A DNA stretch of 6,463 nt. Source: JAITWN01 sp964581365. GTDB taxonomy: Bacteria > Pseudomonadota > Gammaproteobacteria > SZUA-140. Shown in pieces: positions 1-6,170 of this stretch (positions are counted from its first letter, which is position 1; each line of letters opens with the position of its first letter). The notes beneath the pieces were generated by a model that had not been told where the DNA came from, searched no databases, and was given only the letters and a program-made list of their open reading frames with translations. Location: assembly GCA_964581365.1 (NCBI GenBank), contig CAZOOF010000070.1, forward strand, positions 1 to 6,463, in the 5' to 3' direction. The position numbers were made by a program, and so were the translations under genes.

Positions 1-270
1 CGCGCCGAGCAGGTCGGCGAAGATGCGGCGCACGAACTCCTGGCGGTGCTCGCGACCGATGGCGTCATGGATCGCTGGCTGGCCGACCAGCTGATCGTAC
101 CGCTAGCGATCGCGGCGGAACCGTCGGCCTTCCGGACACCGGAAGTCACCCTCCACCTGGTGACCCAGGCCGAACTCGTCGGCATGTTCCTCCCGGTAGA
201 GGTGCGAATCGACGCCGCGGTGGGCAAACCGGGGTTGGTGACGGTCACCCCCAGGACGATGAGCGCTTAG
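1..270 (+). CDS. rtcA: RNA 3'-terminal phosphate cyclase, C-terminal part (5' end outside window)
   Basis: The frame is open from base 1 and ends at TAG 268-270, giving the last 89 residues of a protein that begins upstream. The order of motifs matches the end of RtcA: a WLADQLIVPLAIA helix (bases 76-114), then TLHLVTQ, then FLPVEV. RtcA uses ATP to convert RNA 3'-phosphate ends to 2',3'-cyclic phosphates in the cytoplasm. The His of LHLVTQ (codon 154-156) aligns with the nucleotidyl-accepting His near residue 309 of E. coli RtcA, where the local sequence is HLLTN. Here the T-N pair is T-Q. Known RtcA proteins are about 340 residues, so roughly three quarters lies outside. Whether rtcB or rtcR is adjacent cannot be seen. 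The gene converges on marC with a 9 bp gap and no clear terminator between them. Confidence 0.85.
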   Translation, partial: RAEQVGEDAAHELLAVLATDGVMDRWLADQLIVPLAIAAEPSAFRTPEVTLHLVTQAELVGMFLPVEVRIDAAVGKPGLVTVTPRTMSA

Positions 271-279
271 CGTTACGGC

Positions 280-954
280 CTACTGCGAGTCAGACGCTCG
301 AGCCGCTTCCAGAACCTGGACGATGCCCTCGATCAGCTCCGGACTGGTAGCGACACCGATGACGCCCGTCACGATGAACTGCACGCCGACGCAAAGGATG
401 AGGAAGCCCATGATCTTGGTCATCGCATGCAGCCCATTCACGCCGAGCAGACTGACCAGGCGGGTCGACAGCTGCAGGGTCGTGAACACGATCGCCGCCA
501 CCAGCAGGATGCCGATGATGATGGAGACGAAATCCACCCAGCTCGTTGCCAGCGAGGTAAGACCGATGGTGACCGAGATCGCTCCCGGACCGGCAAGGCT
601 GGGCATGGCGAGCGGCGTGAAGGAAACATCCCGTTTGCGCTTGGACTCAGCGCGCTCCGCTTCGGTTTGAATGCCATCGTCCTTGGGATAGAGCATCCTC
701 ATCCCTACCCCGGCCACCAGGATGCCACCGGCGATCCGCAGGCCCGGCATCGACAGCCCGAAGAACTTCATGATGAACGTGCCCCCGATAAGAAAGGCAA
801 CCAGGATGCAGACCATGTAGATGACCGCCTTGCGCGCCTGCTCTTTCCTCTCAGCCTGGGAGTCGCCCTCGGTGATGGCGAGAAACATGGGTGCGGTGCT
901 GAAGGGATTGATGATCGGCAGCAGGGCGATGATGGTGGCGATAACGAGTTGCAT
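280..954 (-). CDS. MarC family (UPF0056) integral membrane protein
   Basis: This is a 224-residue, very hydrophobic protein of normal MarC length with about six predicted membrane spans, at roughly residues 2-27, 43-65, 68-88, 113-136, 139-163 and 178-203. The family signatures are visible: INPFSTAPMFLAIT (15-28) after the first span and PSLAGPGAIS (118-127) opening the second half. The two halves resemble each other, as in this duplicated-fold family. A charged cytoplasmic linker (about 91-112, KDDG...ESKRKRD) separates them. MarC proteins sit in the inner membrane. They were once linked to multiple antibiotic resistance, but that role was not upheld and the substrate is unknown. The ATG at 954 is the natural start because the first span begins immediately after it, although no good Shine-Dalgarno is visible. 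It stands alone, 171 bp downstream of the b561 gene on the same strand. Confidence 0.9.
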   Translation of the reverse strand: MQLVIATIIALLPIINPFSTAPMFLAITEGDSQAERKEQARKAVIYMVCILVAFLIGGTFIMKFFGLSMPGLRIAGGILVAGVGMRMLYPKDDGIQTEAERAESKRKRDVSFTPLAMPSLAGPGAISVTIGLTSLATSWVDFVSIIIGILLVAAIVFTTLQLSTRLVSLLGVNGLHAMTKIMGFLILCVGVQFIVTGVIGVATSPELIEGIVQVLEAARASDSQ

Positions 955-1078
955 ATTACGTCTGGGCTTGAGTCGAATTACTGAAACGAACTATACCAGT
1001 CCATGGTGCGGCCCGTGGAGACGACCGTCTCTGCGGTGCCTGAACCGGTTGGTGCGGGCGGCATGGCTGGCGGAGACC

Positions 1079-1108
1079 GGGTCCGGCGAGCGCCTGGCTG
1101 CCGGACCC
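1079..1108 (-). terminator. Strong GC hairpin 3' of the cytochrome b561 gene
   Basis: GGGTCCGGC (1079-1087) pairs perfectly with GCCGGACCC (1100-1108), a 9 bp stem. Inside it AGC (1089-1091) can pair with GCT (1097-1099), leaving one bulged base. The element starts 18 nt past the b561 stop on the minus strand. No T-tract follows on either strand, so it is not a canonical intrinsic terminator. It could be an mRNA 3'-end stabiliser, or a terminator of the kind seen in GC-rich genomes. The structure is certain; the function is inferred from position. Confidence 0.45.
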
Positions 1109-1125
1109 TTGCGAAACCTCGCTTC

Positions 1126-1644
1126 TCAGAGCATGCGTCGCAGCACATCATCCTTCTTGATAAAGTGATGCCAGAGCGCCACCGCCACATGACCGATGAT
1201 CAGCGCGACCAGCAGCAACGCAACGGGCGAATGCAGGCTGCCTATCGAGGCCATCCACGGAATCTTCTCGCCCTCGGCGATCAGCTCCATGCCAAAGGCG
1301 GTCCAGCCATAGCCGTTACCCACGAGGAGCAGGACGCCGAGAGGGGGCAGCAGCAGGATGGCGAGATACATCAGACCATGGCCCGCCTTGATCAGCATCA
1401 CCGTGGATGGATCATGCTCGGGGCGATTGTCCTTCTGCCGGATAGCCCAGATCAGTCGCAGCACCACCAATACGAACAGCAACGTGCCGATCGACACATG
1501 CCAGGGTACCAACGTCTCCCCCACCCAGTGCTCGCCGTCATCGATGCGGTCGAAGATCTTGAGCGCCTGCCAGAAGATGAGAACGGCCATGCCCCAGTGG
1601 AACATGCGCGAAACCGTGCCATAGCGTGCCTTCGTATCGTCCAT
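1126..1644 (-). CDS. Cytochrome b561 (CybB-type di-haem membrane protein)
   Basis: The 172-residue protein matches the usual length of bacterial b561 (E. coli CybB, 176). Four membrane spans are evident, at about residues 14-31, 47-67, 87-107 and 136-160. The four histidines expected to ligate the two b haems are H16 (SRMFHW), H49 (VPWHVSIG), H138 (SLHSPVA) and H152 (IIGHVAVALWHH). Their spacing is as in CybB. The family carries electrons in the inner membrane, in E. coli with ubiquinol and superoxide activity. The frame is open to 1722, but the ATG at 1644 is preceded at 5 nt by AGGAGG and begins a protein of family length, while the extra 26 upstream residues look non-coding. It has its own 188 bp upstream gap from the DUF2945 gene on the same strand. 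The electron partner cannot be told. Confidence 0.9.
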   Translation of the reverse strand: MDDTKARYGTVSRMFHWGMAVLIFWQALKIFDRIDDGEHWVGETLVPWHVSIGTLLFVLVVLRLIWAIRQKDNRPEHDPSTVMLIKAGHGLMYLAILLLPPLGVLLLVGNGYGWTAFGMELIAEGEKIPWMASIGSLHSPVALLLVALIIGHVAVALWHHFIKKDDVLRRML

Positions 1645-1649
1645 CCCTA

Positions 1650-1655
1650 CCTCCT
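1650..1655 (-). promoter_or_regulatory. Ribosome binding site fixing the b561 start
   Basis: A perfect AGGAGG on the minus strand lies 5 nt before the ATG at 1644. It decides against the longer in-frame start at 1722. Confidence 0.8.
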
Positions 1656-1832
1656 GCCGGACTATTGTTGTTGGACCGGCACCGTACGGATTGCGTCTGG
1701 TGCACGAATCGGGCTCTTCCACGCATCATGATATCGAACTTGAGCAGCGGACGTGCAAACGGCGTCGAACTACCACAAACAATATACGTGTTAAGGCGCC
1801 ATACCTGCAGCCCCGCTGCCCGCGGTGTCCGA

Positions 1833-2048
1833 TCAGTGTGGCAGCTTCCTCAGCGCCGCTCCCTTGTGTGCCGCGATGTGATCGGTCTTGTCGCTCTGGA
1901 TCTCGTACTGGGGATCATCCCTGCTGGCACGGCGCATGTGCCCCTTGTATTCGAAGTCCCGGGTGTGCACCCTGATGATACGGCCGCTGACGATGCCGGC
2001 CTCCGAGTTCCAGGACACATGGTCTCCGATCCTGAATCGATGCGTCAT
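1833..2048 (-). CDS. DUF2945 family protein (HVA1/TUDOR-like domain)
   Basis: This is a 71-residue soluble protein that is essentially one domain. It matches the DUF2945 pattern (Pfam hypervirulence-associated TUDOR domain): FRIGDHVSWNSEAG at 5-18, a GRIIRVHTRDFEYKG strand pair at 22-36, then DDPQYEIQSDKTDHIAAHKG at 43-62 and a short basic tail. Such proteins are small SH3/TUDOR-like barrels, common in proteobacteria and fungi, with no established biochemical role. The ATG at 2048 is chosen over the in-frame ATG at 2090 because the domain begins right after it and GAAGAAG lies just upstream as a ribosome binding site. The 14 extra residues of the longer form carry no family signal. It lies 63 bp downstream of the Rieske/FAD gene on the same strand and might be read from its transcript, but a small dyad (2084-2101) lies between. 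Confidence 0.85.
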   Translation of the reverse strand: MTHRFRIGDHVSWNSEAGIVSGRIIRVHTRDFEYKGHMRRASRDDPQYEIQSDKTDHIAAHKGAALRKLPH

Positions 2049-2083
2049 ATCATCTTCTTCAGCTGATCCCTGGGTGAATGATT

Positions 2084-2101
2084 GCGGCACGTTTGCGCCG
2101 C
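2084..2101 (-). terminator. Small hairpin between Rieske/FAD gene and DUF2945 gene
   Basis: GCGGC (2084-2088) pairs with GCCGC (2097-2101) around an 8 nt loop, starting about 10 nt past the reductase stop on the minus strand. AATCATT follows, not a real T-tract. It is a weak terminator or attenuator at best. Confidence 0.25.
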
Positions 2102-2111
2102 GGACTGATCC

Positions 2112-3650
2112 TCAATCCCCCGGGTCCCGTACAGACCGCTCCATCCCGGCCTCGAACTCCAGGTTCTGCAGGTCCCGATAAATCGATGCGGCGGCGAGAA
2201 CTCGCCCGCCGCGTTTGTAACGCACGAAGCAGTCTCGCGCGGCCACGTTGCCTTCGATCTCGAGCTCGTCCCAGCCGCTGGCATGACCGACGTAGTTGAT
2301 GGGCACATCGTAGTGCTGGCTCCAGAAGAACGGCACCGCGGTGAACTTTTGCCGATGACCGAGCATGTTCAGCGCCGCGACCTGCCCCTGGCGCTGAGCG
2401 AGGACCCAGTGCTCGACACGAATGCGCTCTCCGCTATGCGGATCCGGCCAGCGCGCAATATCGCCGGCGGCGAAGATACCAGGCACGCTGGTCTCCAGAT
2501 ACTCGTCGACCAGCACCCCACGCTCGACGGCCAATCCTGCGCGCTCGGCGAGATCCAGCCGCGGGCGCACCCCGACCCCGAGCACCACGATATCTGCCTC
2601 CAGCGTCCCCCCGCCCCGCAGATGAACCCGGTGTCCTTCGATCGCGGTCGCGACTTCCTCGAGGTGAAATACGACACCATGTTCCTCGTGCAGCGCGCGC
2701 ACGAAATCGCCGATCTGGGGCCCCATCACCCGCTCCATCGGCCGCTTGTCGGGTGCGACGACGGCCACCTCGATCCCGCGCGTGCGCAGCGCCGCGGCAA
2801 CTTCCAGACCAATGAAACTGGCCCCCATCACCACCGCCCGGCGCGCTCCCGCGAGCTGCTCCACGATGCGCCGGCAATCGTTCAGTGAGCGCAGAGTAAA
2901 AACATGGGGCTGATCGGCGCCCGGAATGCTCAGGCGGACCGGCTCGGCGCCAGTAGCGAGCAGCAGGCGCTCATAAGGCAGCCTCTCACCGCTGCCAAGC
3001 ATGACTTCACGTGATCCGGTATCGATGTTCGCTACTTCGGTGCCGAGACGAAGCTCGATGCCGGCGTCGACATAGAAGCCGGTCGGCTTGAGCGGCACCC
3101 AGGATTCGGGAGCTGTGCCCGCAAGGTAATCCTTGGACAGATTCGGTCGATCTACCGGCGCCGCATCCTCCGCGCTGAGCATGATGATGCCGCCGCCGTA
3201 GCCGGCCCGCCGCAACTGCTCGGCTGCCGCGAACCCGGCAGCGCCGCCGCCGACGATGACGATGCGCTCCGGGGACTCAGGCGGAGGCTTGGCGCGCGCG
3301 CCCGACTTTGCGAGCTTCTTATTCACGAACACCTTGCCATCCCGCTGCTCGACGGCCCAGCAGTCGATGGGACTGAAGGCAGGCGCGCGTACCGCTTCGC
3401 CGCTGCGCAGATCAAAGCAGGCATGATGCCAGGGGCAGCGCAACGTATCGCCGACCACGAGCCCATCGACGAGCGGACCATGATAATGCGTGCAGTAAGC
3501 GCCGACAGCGAACACCTCCGCACCCTGCCTCACCAGCAGAACCTCTTCCTCCCCGACCTGGCCGATGAGTTTCCCGCCGTCGGCCAGGTCCGCCAGCGCG
3601 ATGCCCTGGGTCAGATCCGGACCCCGAGCACTGCCATCGTTCTTCGCCAT
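2112..3650 (-). CDS. Rieske [2Fe-2S]-FAD/NAD(P)H oxidoreductase fusion (AIFM3-like)
   Basis: This 512-residue protein joins two domains. Residues about 12-112 are a Rieske domain with the full ligand set C53-T-H55 and C72-P-W-H75. After a proline-rich linker (about 117-127) comes a pyridine nucleotide-disulphide-type reductase: FAD dinucleotide motif GGGAAG (134-139), the DRPNLSKDYLAG signature (167-178), ATGAEP (232-237), NAD(P)H-binding GASFIGLE (276-283), and FAD-contacting GIFAAGDIA (391-399). A C-terminal dimer-type domain (about 413-505) contains EHWVLAQRQGQ and FFWSQHYD. The domain order and these motifs match AIF-like AIFM3 proteins and ferredoxin reductases of dioxygenase systems. 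It should move electrons from NAD(P)H through FAD to the cluster or a partner, in the cytoplasm, since no signal peptide or membrane span is seen. The ATG at 3650 has GGAGGA 7 nt upstream and starts just before the Rieske fold. No oxygenase component is nearby, so the acceptor is unknown. It is divergent from the ECF sigma gene. Confidence 0.92.
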   Translation of the reverse strand: MAKNDGSARGPDLTQGIALADLADGGKLIGQVGEEEVLLVRQGAEVFAVGAYCTHYHGPLVDGLVVGDTLRCPWHHACFDLRSGEAVRAPAFSPIDCWAVEQRDGKVFVNKKLAKSGARAKPPPESPERIVIVGGGAAGFAAAEQLRRAGYGGGIIMLSAEDAAPVDRPNLSKDYLAGTAPESWVPLKPTGFYVDAGIELRLGTEVANIDTGSREVMLGSGERLPYERLLLATGAEPVRLSIPGADQPHVFTLRSLNDCRRIVEQLAGARRAVVMGASFIGLEVAAALRTRGIEVAVVAPDKRPMERVMGPQIGDFVRALHEEHGVVFHLEEVATAIEGHRVHLRGGGTLEADIVVLGVGVRPRLDLAERAGLAVERGVLVDEYLETSVPGIFAAGDIARWPDPHSGERIRVEHWVLAQRQGQVAALNMLGHRQKFTAVPFFWSQHYDVPINYVGHASGWDELEIEGNVAARDCFVRYKRGGRVLAAASIYRDLQNLEFEAGMERSVRDPGD

Positions 3651-3657
3651 GATCCCG

Positions 3658-3663
3658 TCCTCC
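3658..3663 (-). promoter_or_regulatory. Ribosome binding site of the Rieske/FAD gene
   Basis: GGAGGA on the minus strand lies 7 nt before the ATG at 3650. The frame is open to 4016 but the upstream part shows no family signal, so this site sets the start. Confidence 0.75.
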
Positions 3664-4080
3664 ATGCATGCTTTGCGTCGGCCCGGTATCGCGCACATTG
3701 CGGGCACGAACGAAATGGGCGATGGCCACGTCGTCCGCAGCGCCTGCTGACCGAGTCGACCCTCATGCCGCCGCATGAATGGGGAAAGTAAGGTGGGGAT
3801 GAAAACTGCGGAAGCAAGACAGCGTATTCGGCGGCGACGGCGGATGCGAATGGTCCATCGCCGCCCTGCGTTCCCAACTTCGCAGGGACGACTCCGAACC
3901 GGTGGATGCGACGTGGTGCGCGAGAACAGATGCGTTTCATGCGTAACGCCCCTGCTGCAGACAATGCATGAGCCAGTATAGGCCGTGGCGCAGAGCTTTC
4001 CAATGAGAGGAAACATCTGTATTTTCCGCGGCGCGCCACTGTTCCTCTTGCATGGATGATGAACCCGGGCGTGGGCGCGC
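3664..4080. other. Divergent intergenic region, no credible gene
   Basis: This stretch lies between the Rieske/FAD gene (minus) and the sigma gene (plus). Several open frames cross it, but all give arginine-rich, low-complexity-looking translations without domains or ribosome binding sites. It contains two dyads: TCATGC-CGCC-GCATGA at 3763-3778 and the REP-like hairpin at 3864-3887. It must also hold the promoter for the reductase gene on the minus strand, but I find no sigma-70 or ECF match strong enough to report. Confidence 0.6.
3864..3887. repeat. REP-like palindromic hairpin
   Basis: CCCTGCG (3864-3870) pairs with CGCAGGG (3881-3887) around a 10 nt loop. The minus strand reads GTCCCTGCGAAGTTGGGAA and then CGCAGGG. 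This resembles the scattered repetitive palindromes of the CCTGCGAAAGCAGG type seen between genes in many gammaproteobacteria, though the loop differs from that form. Only one copy is in the window, so its repeated nature is inferred from resemblance. Confidence 0.4.
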
Positions 4081-4096
4081 GGCCCGGTGACCAGCT

Positions 4097-4122
4097 TGTC
4101 ACATTTTCGCTCCTCCTGCGTC
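4097..4122 (+). promoter_or_regulatory. Candidate ECF-type autoregulatory promoter of the sigma gene
   Basis: TGTCACA (4097-4103) is followed after 15 nt by CGTC (4119-4122), 43 nt before the sigma ATG, which predicts a leader of roughly 30-40 nt. CGTC is the common -10 core of ECF promoters. A TGTCACA -35 with a CGTC -10 is the pattern described for ECF41-type sigma factors. The -35 lies in a dyad GTGAC-N6-GTCAC (4087-4102), which might be an operator. ECF factors usually drive their own gene, and the position fits. No sigma-70-like box is evident here. The motif is seen; its use by this sigma is inferred. Confidence 0.55.
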
Positions 4123-4165
4123 TAATGAGTAATATTCCAACAAGAGCGATTCAGGAGATGGCGGC

Positions 4166-4888
4166 ATGACGGATCCGGAGGCGATGTCGGGTGCAGCGTT
4201 GACGGAACTGTCTGACCATTCCCTGGTGCAACGCGCTCTGGCCGGCGATGGCGCCGCGTTCGAACTCATCGTGCGCCGCCACAACCAGACGCTATTCCGC
4301 GCCGCGCGCGGCGTGCTCGACGACGCGGATCTGGCGCAGGAAGCGGTCCAGGAGGCGTATCTCAATGCCTTCACTCACCTCCGGTCATTCGAGGAACGAG
4401 CTTCGCTCAGGACCTGGCTGACGCGCATCGTGATCAATCAGGCTATCGACTGCAGACGGCGCCAGCGACCGGCTATTTCGCTGGACGATAAGATCACCTA
4501 TCTCCACCATCACCCCATCGCGGGGGAGCCCAGCATGGCCGCTCGGATCGTGGACAGATCGACCCCGGAGATGGAATCCGCCAGAGAGGACATGCGGAAG
4601 ATGCTCGAAGCCGCGATCCAGCGGCTGCCGGAGATCTATCGCTGCGTATTCATTCTCCGCGATGTGGAGGAGCTCTCGGTAGCCGACAGCGCTCTCTGTC
4701 TCGACATCACCGAAGCGCTGGTGCGCAAGCGGCTGTCACGCGCGCGCGAGATGCTGCGTGAAGCGCTGCTCCGAGAAATGGCCGCCGGCGTGTCGGAGGT
4801 ATTCGGCTTCGCCGGCAAGCGCTGCGATGCAGTAACCGCCGGCGTCATGGCGGGATTGTATTCAAGAGGAATGATCAGATCGGAGTGA
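4166..4888 (+). CDS. ECF-family RNA polymerase sigma factor
   Basis: The 240-residue protein contains the two domains of an ECF sigma factor. Region 2 (about 28-101) has FELIVRRHNQTLFRAARGVL, the DADLAQEAVQEAYLNAF core-binding helix (53-69) and LRTWLTRIVINQAIDCRRR (81-99), which contacts the -10 element. Region 4 (about 139-203) has AIQRLPEIYRCVFILRDVEE and the helix-turn-helix LSVADSALCLDITEALVRKRLSRARE (170-195), which reads the -35. After region 4 a tail of about 35 residues carries FGFAGKRCDAVTAGVMAGL (213-231), resembling the F-x-F-x-G-x-R-C-D tail of one group of ECF factors. It is too short for a SnoaL domain, so the protein is not a typical ECF41 despite the promoter match. The ATG at 4166 has AGGAGA (4153-4158) 7 nt upstream. 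No transmembrane anti-sigma gene follows; the next gene is a broken exported protein 28 nt downstream, presumably cotranscribed. Confidence 0.93.
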   Translation: MTDPEAMSGAALTELSDHSLVQRALAGDGAAFELIVRRHNQTLFRAARGVLDDADLAQEAVQEAYLNAFTHLRSFEERASLRTWLTRIVINQAIDCRRRQRPAISLDDKITYLHHHPIAGEPSMAARIVDRSTPEMESAREDMRKMLEAAIQRLPEIYRCVFILRDVEELSVADSALCLDITEALVRKRLSRAREMLREALLREMAAGVSEVFGFAGKRCDAVTAGVMAGLYSRGMIRSE

Positions 4889-4916
4889 AGCGACTCCGAA
4901 TACAGGAGGACATATC

Positions 4917-5331
4917 ATGAAAGCAGGGACGAACATGCTTGCTGTATGCATCACTTCCTCGTACTTGGAACCGCCCAGGCAGACACTGTCCGGCAGAATG
5001 AAGCACCCTTCAACATGTTCTGGCGATCACCTACAGCCTCAGGCGCGCCGGCGAAGCCGGCATCGCACTCCCTCCTCCCGCTGACCTGTCGGGACCCGAG
5101 CTCGCGAAGACCCTGGTAAAGGCTGGCACCGCACCCGACGGCACATTCTGGAGCGGCTACCTGTTCGACCGAGCAATCTCACACACTCTGCACAACCGGG
5201 TCATGAGCGACATCAACGCCAGCGTGGGATTCGCAGCAGACCGAACGACACACATGCTCCTCAACCAGGCCATGTACGACGTCGCTCATGCGCTGGGGAT
5301 GACAGAAGTCAGACTGGCGGATCTGCACTGA
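4917..5331 (+). pseudogene. Small exported protein behind the sigma gene, broken by two frameshifts
   Basis: A very strong RBS, AGGAGGA (4904-4910), stands 6 nt before the ATG at 4917, 28 nt past the sigma stop. The first frame gives MKAGTNMLAVCI and runs to TGA 5082 without sensible protein. A second frame from 4955 gives FLVLGTAQADTVRQNEA, which completes a signal peptide with a TAQA/D cleavage site. A third frame, open from 5002 to TGA 5329-5331, gives a hydrophilic domain of about 109 residues (LQHVLAITYSLRRAGEAGIA, then GTFWSGYLFDRAISHTLHNR, ending EVRLADLH). Each step equals loss of one base (or gain of two), so about 137 codons would be restored by two corrections. I do not recognise the domain: no CxxCH, no membrane span after the signal, no metal motif beyond scattered His. 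Real decay and assembly error are both possible. Its place suggests a periplasmic target or modulator of the sigma factor. Confidence 0.6.
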
Positions 5332-5354
5332 GGGAACTGCGTTTCGAGAATATC

Positions 5355-5419
5355 GGGGCGAAAGGGCTGCTCTGAGGTCCGGATCGGCCCCCAACCTCGC
5401 AGCCTGGCCCTTTCCCCCC
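5355..5419. terminator. Long imperfect hairpin between convergent units
   Basis: GGGG (5355-5358) pairs with CCCC (5416-5419). After one C-C mismatch, GAAAGGG (5360-5366) pairs with CCCTTTC (5408-5414), CTGC (5367-5370) with GCAG (5399-5402) and GAGGT (5374-5378) with ACCTC (5394-5398). The bulges are 5371-5373 and 5403-5407 and the loop is 5379-5393, giving about 20 base pairs in all. It begins 24 nt past the end of the sigma operon and lies before the 3' end of the receptor remnant, as a bidirectional terminator would. There is no long T-run after it, so a repeat or RNA element is also possible. Confidence 0.45.
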
Positions 5420-5510
5420 ATAAATGATGCTCATGCACACCTCAGCGCGGATAAGCAGCTAGATTTCCGCCGTGACTTGCTCTTTCTCCGGGGTACAGCC
5501 CTTGAACGGC

Positions 5511-6163
5511 CTACCACGCATAATCCAGCCTTAGACCAATCAGCGGTTCGGGTTCGTTATCATCTTCCACCACGACGCCCCGGCGGTAGTCGAACTCAGT
5601 GTCGTCGCTCGACGCTGCTCCCGTTACATTGATCACATCGAGGAAGGTTGTTACGTCCATGGGACCAAATGCGCGCCGGTAGTCGACCCGAAGGTTCAGC
5701 AAGCGGTAACTGGCTTTGCGGCCAACATTGCGCTCGGTGATCTCCTTCGAATAGCGGAGCGGCTGTCCGGGCCCCAGCACGTCTTCGTGAATGACGAAGG
5801 CATCGTCCGGCCTGCCGGAGAGATATTTGTACCGCGCCGACCTTCCAGACCGCGGCCGTCCTTACGGTCGATAACGGCATTGTTGTAGGAGTAGGTTGCA
5901 GTGGTGCTGCTCGATGACGACGCGACCGCGTTCGTCGGTTTCAGCTGCTTGGCTTGAACCGGTTTCCCGCTTCGTGACCGTGATCTGTGCGTTCGGGACC
6001 GGCCGCCCAGTCGTCTGATCCTTAACGAGGACAGTCATCCCACCAGGCGCCTCTGCTGCATCGGCCACGAACGGAAGGCCGAACAGGAGCACCGACAGCG
6101 CAACTAGCACAAGCCATGAGTCCTGCCCCAGCCTTTGATCGTCCTGGAAAATTGCGCGCGCAT
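5511..6163 (-). pseudogene. TonB-dependent receptor remnant with internal deletion
   Basis: Only the two ends of an outer-membrane TonB-dependent receptor remain. The likely start is the ATG at 6163, with GGGAGGG (6171-6177) 7 nt upstream, giving MRAQFSRTIKGWG; a frame change then leads to the signal peptide SWLVLVALSVLLFGLPFVADA. An alternative GTG at 6179 reads the signal peptide in frame but lacks an RBS. Next is a CarboxypepD_reg-like N-domain (GMTVLVKDQTTGRPVPNAQI, then TDERGRVVIE), as in Oar-type receptors. At about 5908 the frame shifts and the text becomes barrel-like (STTATYSYNNAVIDRKDGRG). A stop (5862-5864) closes the N-domain frame, and from about 5830 to 5511 the last strands follow (RYKYLSGRPDDAFVIHEDVL, RLLNLRVDY, FLDVINV), ending LRLDYAW with a terminal aromatic residue. 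Family members have roughly 700-1000 residues, so plug and most of the barrel, on the order of 2 kb, are missing. Confidence 0.7.
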
Positions 6164-6170
6164 TCGCTTG

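Noticed and set aside
427..984. Long plus-strand open frame opposite marC
   Set aside because: Its translation is low-complexity and rich in D, G, H, Q and R, typical of the antisense of a GC-rich membrane protein gene; it has no ribosome binding site.
990..995. TATAGT on the minus strand as a -10 box for marC
   Set aside because: No acceptable -35 lies 16-18 nt upstream, so it is not reported as a promoter.
1003..1731. Long plus-strand open frame opposite the b561 gene
   Set aside because: It is the antisense shadow of a gene with all four haem ligands; no domain is visible in it.
1730..1758. Possible sigma-70 promoter for the b561 gene: TTGCAC, 17 nt, GATATC on the minus strand
   Set aside because: Spacing is ideal but each box matches only three of six consensus bases; this is expected by chance in a 188 bp gap.
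3775..3981. Small plus-strand open frame of 68 codons in the divergent region
   Set aside because: Runs of arginine, no domain, and it crosses the REP-like hairpin; it lacks any neighbour or motif supporting expression as a real gene.
3611..4102. Minus-strand open frame over the divergent region and the start of the reductase
   Set aside because: The translation is arginine- and serine-rich without domains, and it overlaps the well-supported Rieske start in another frame.
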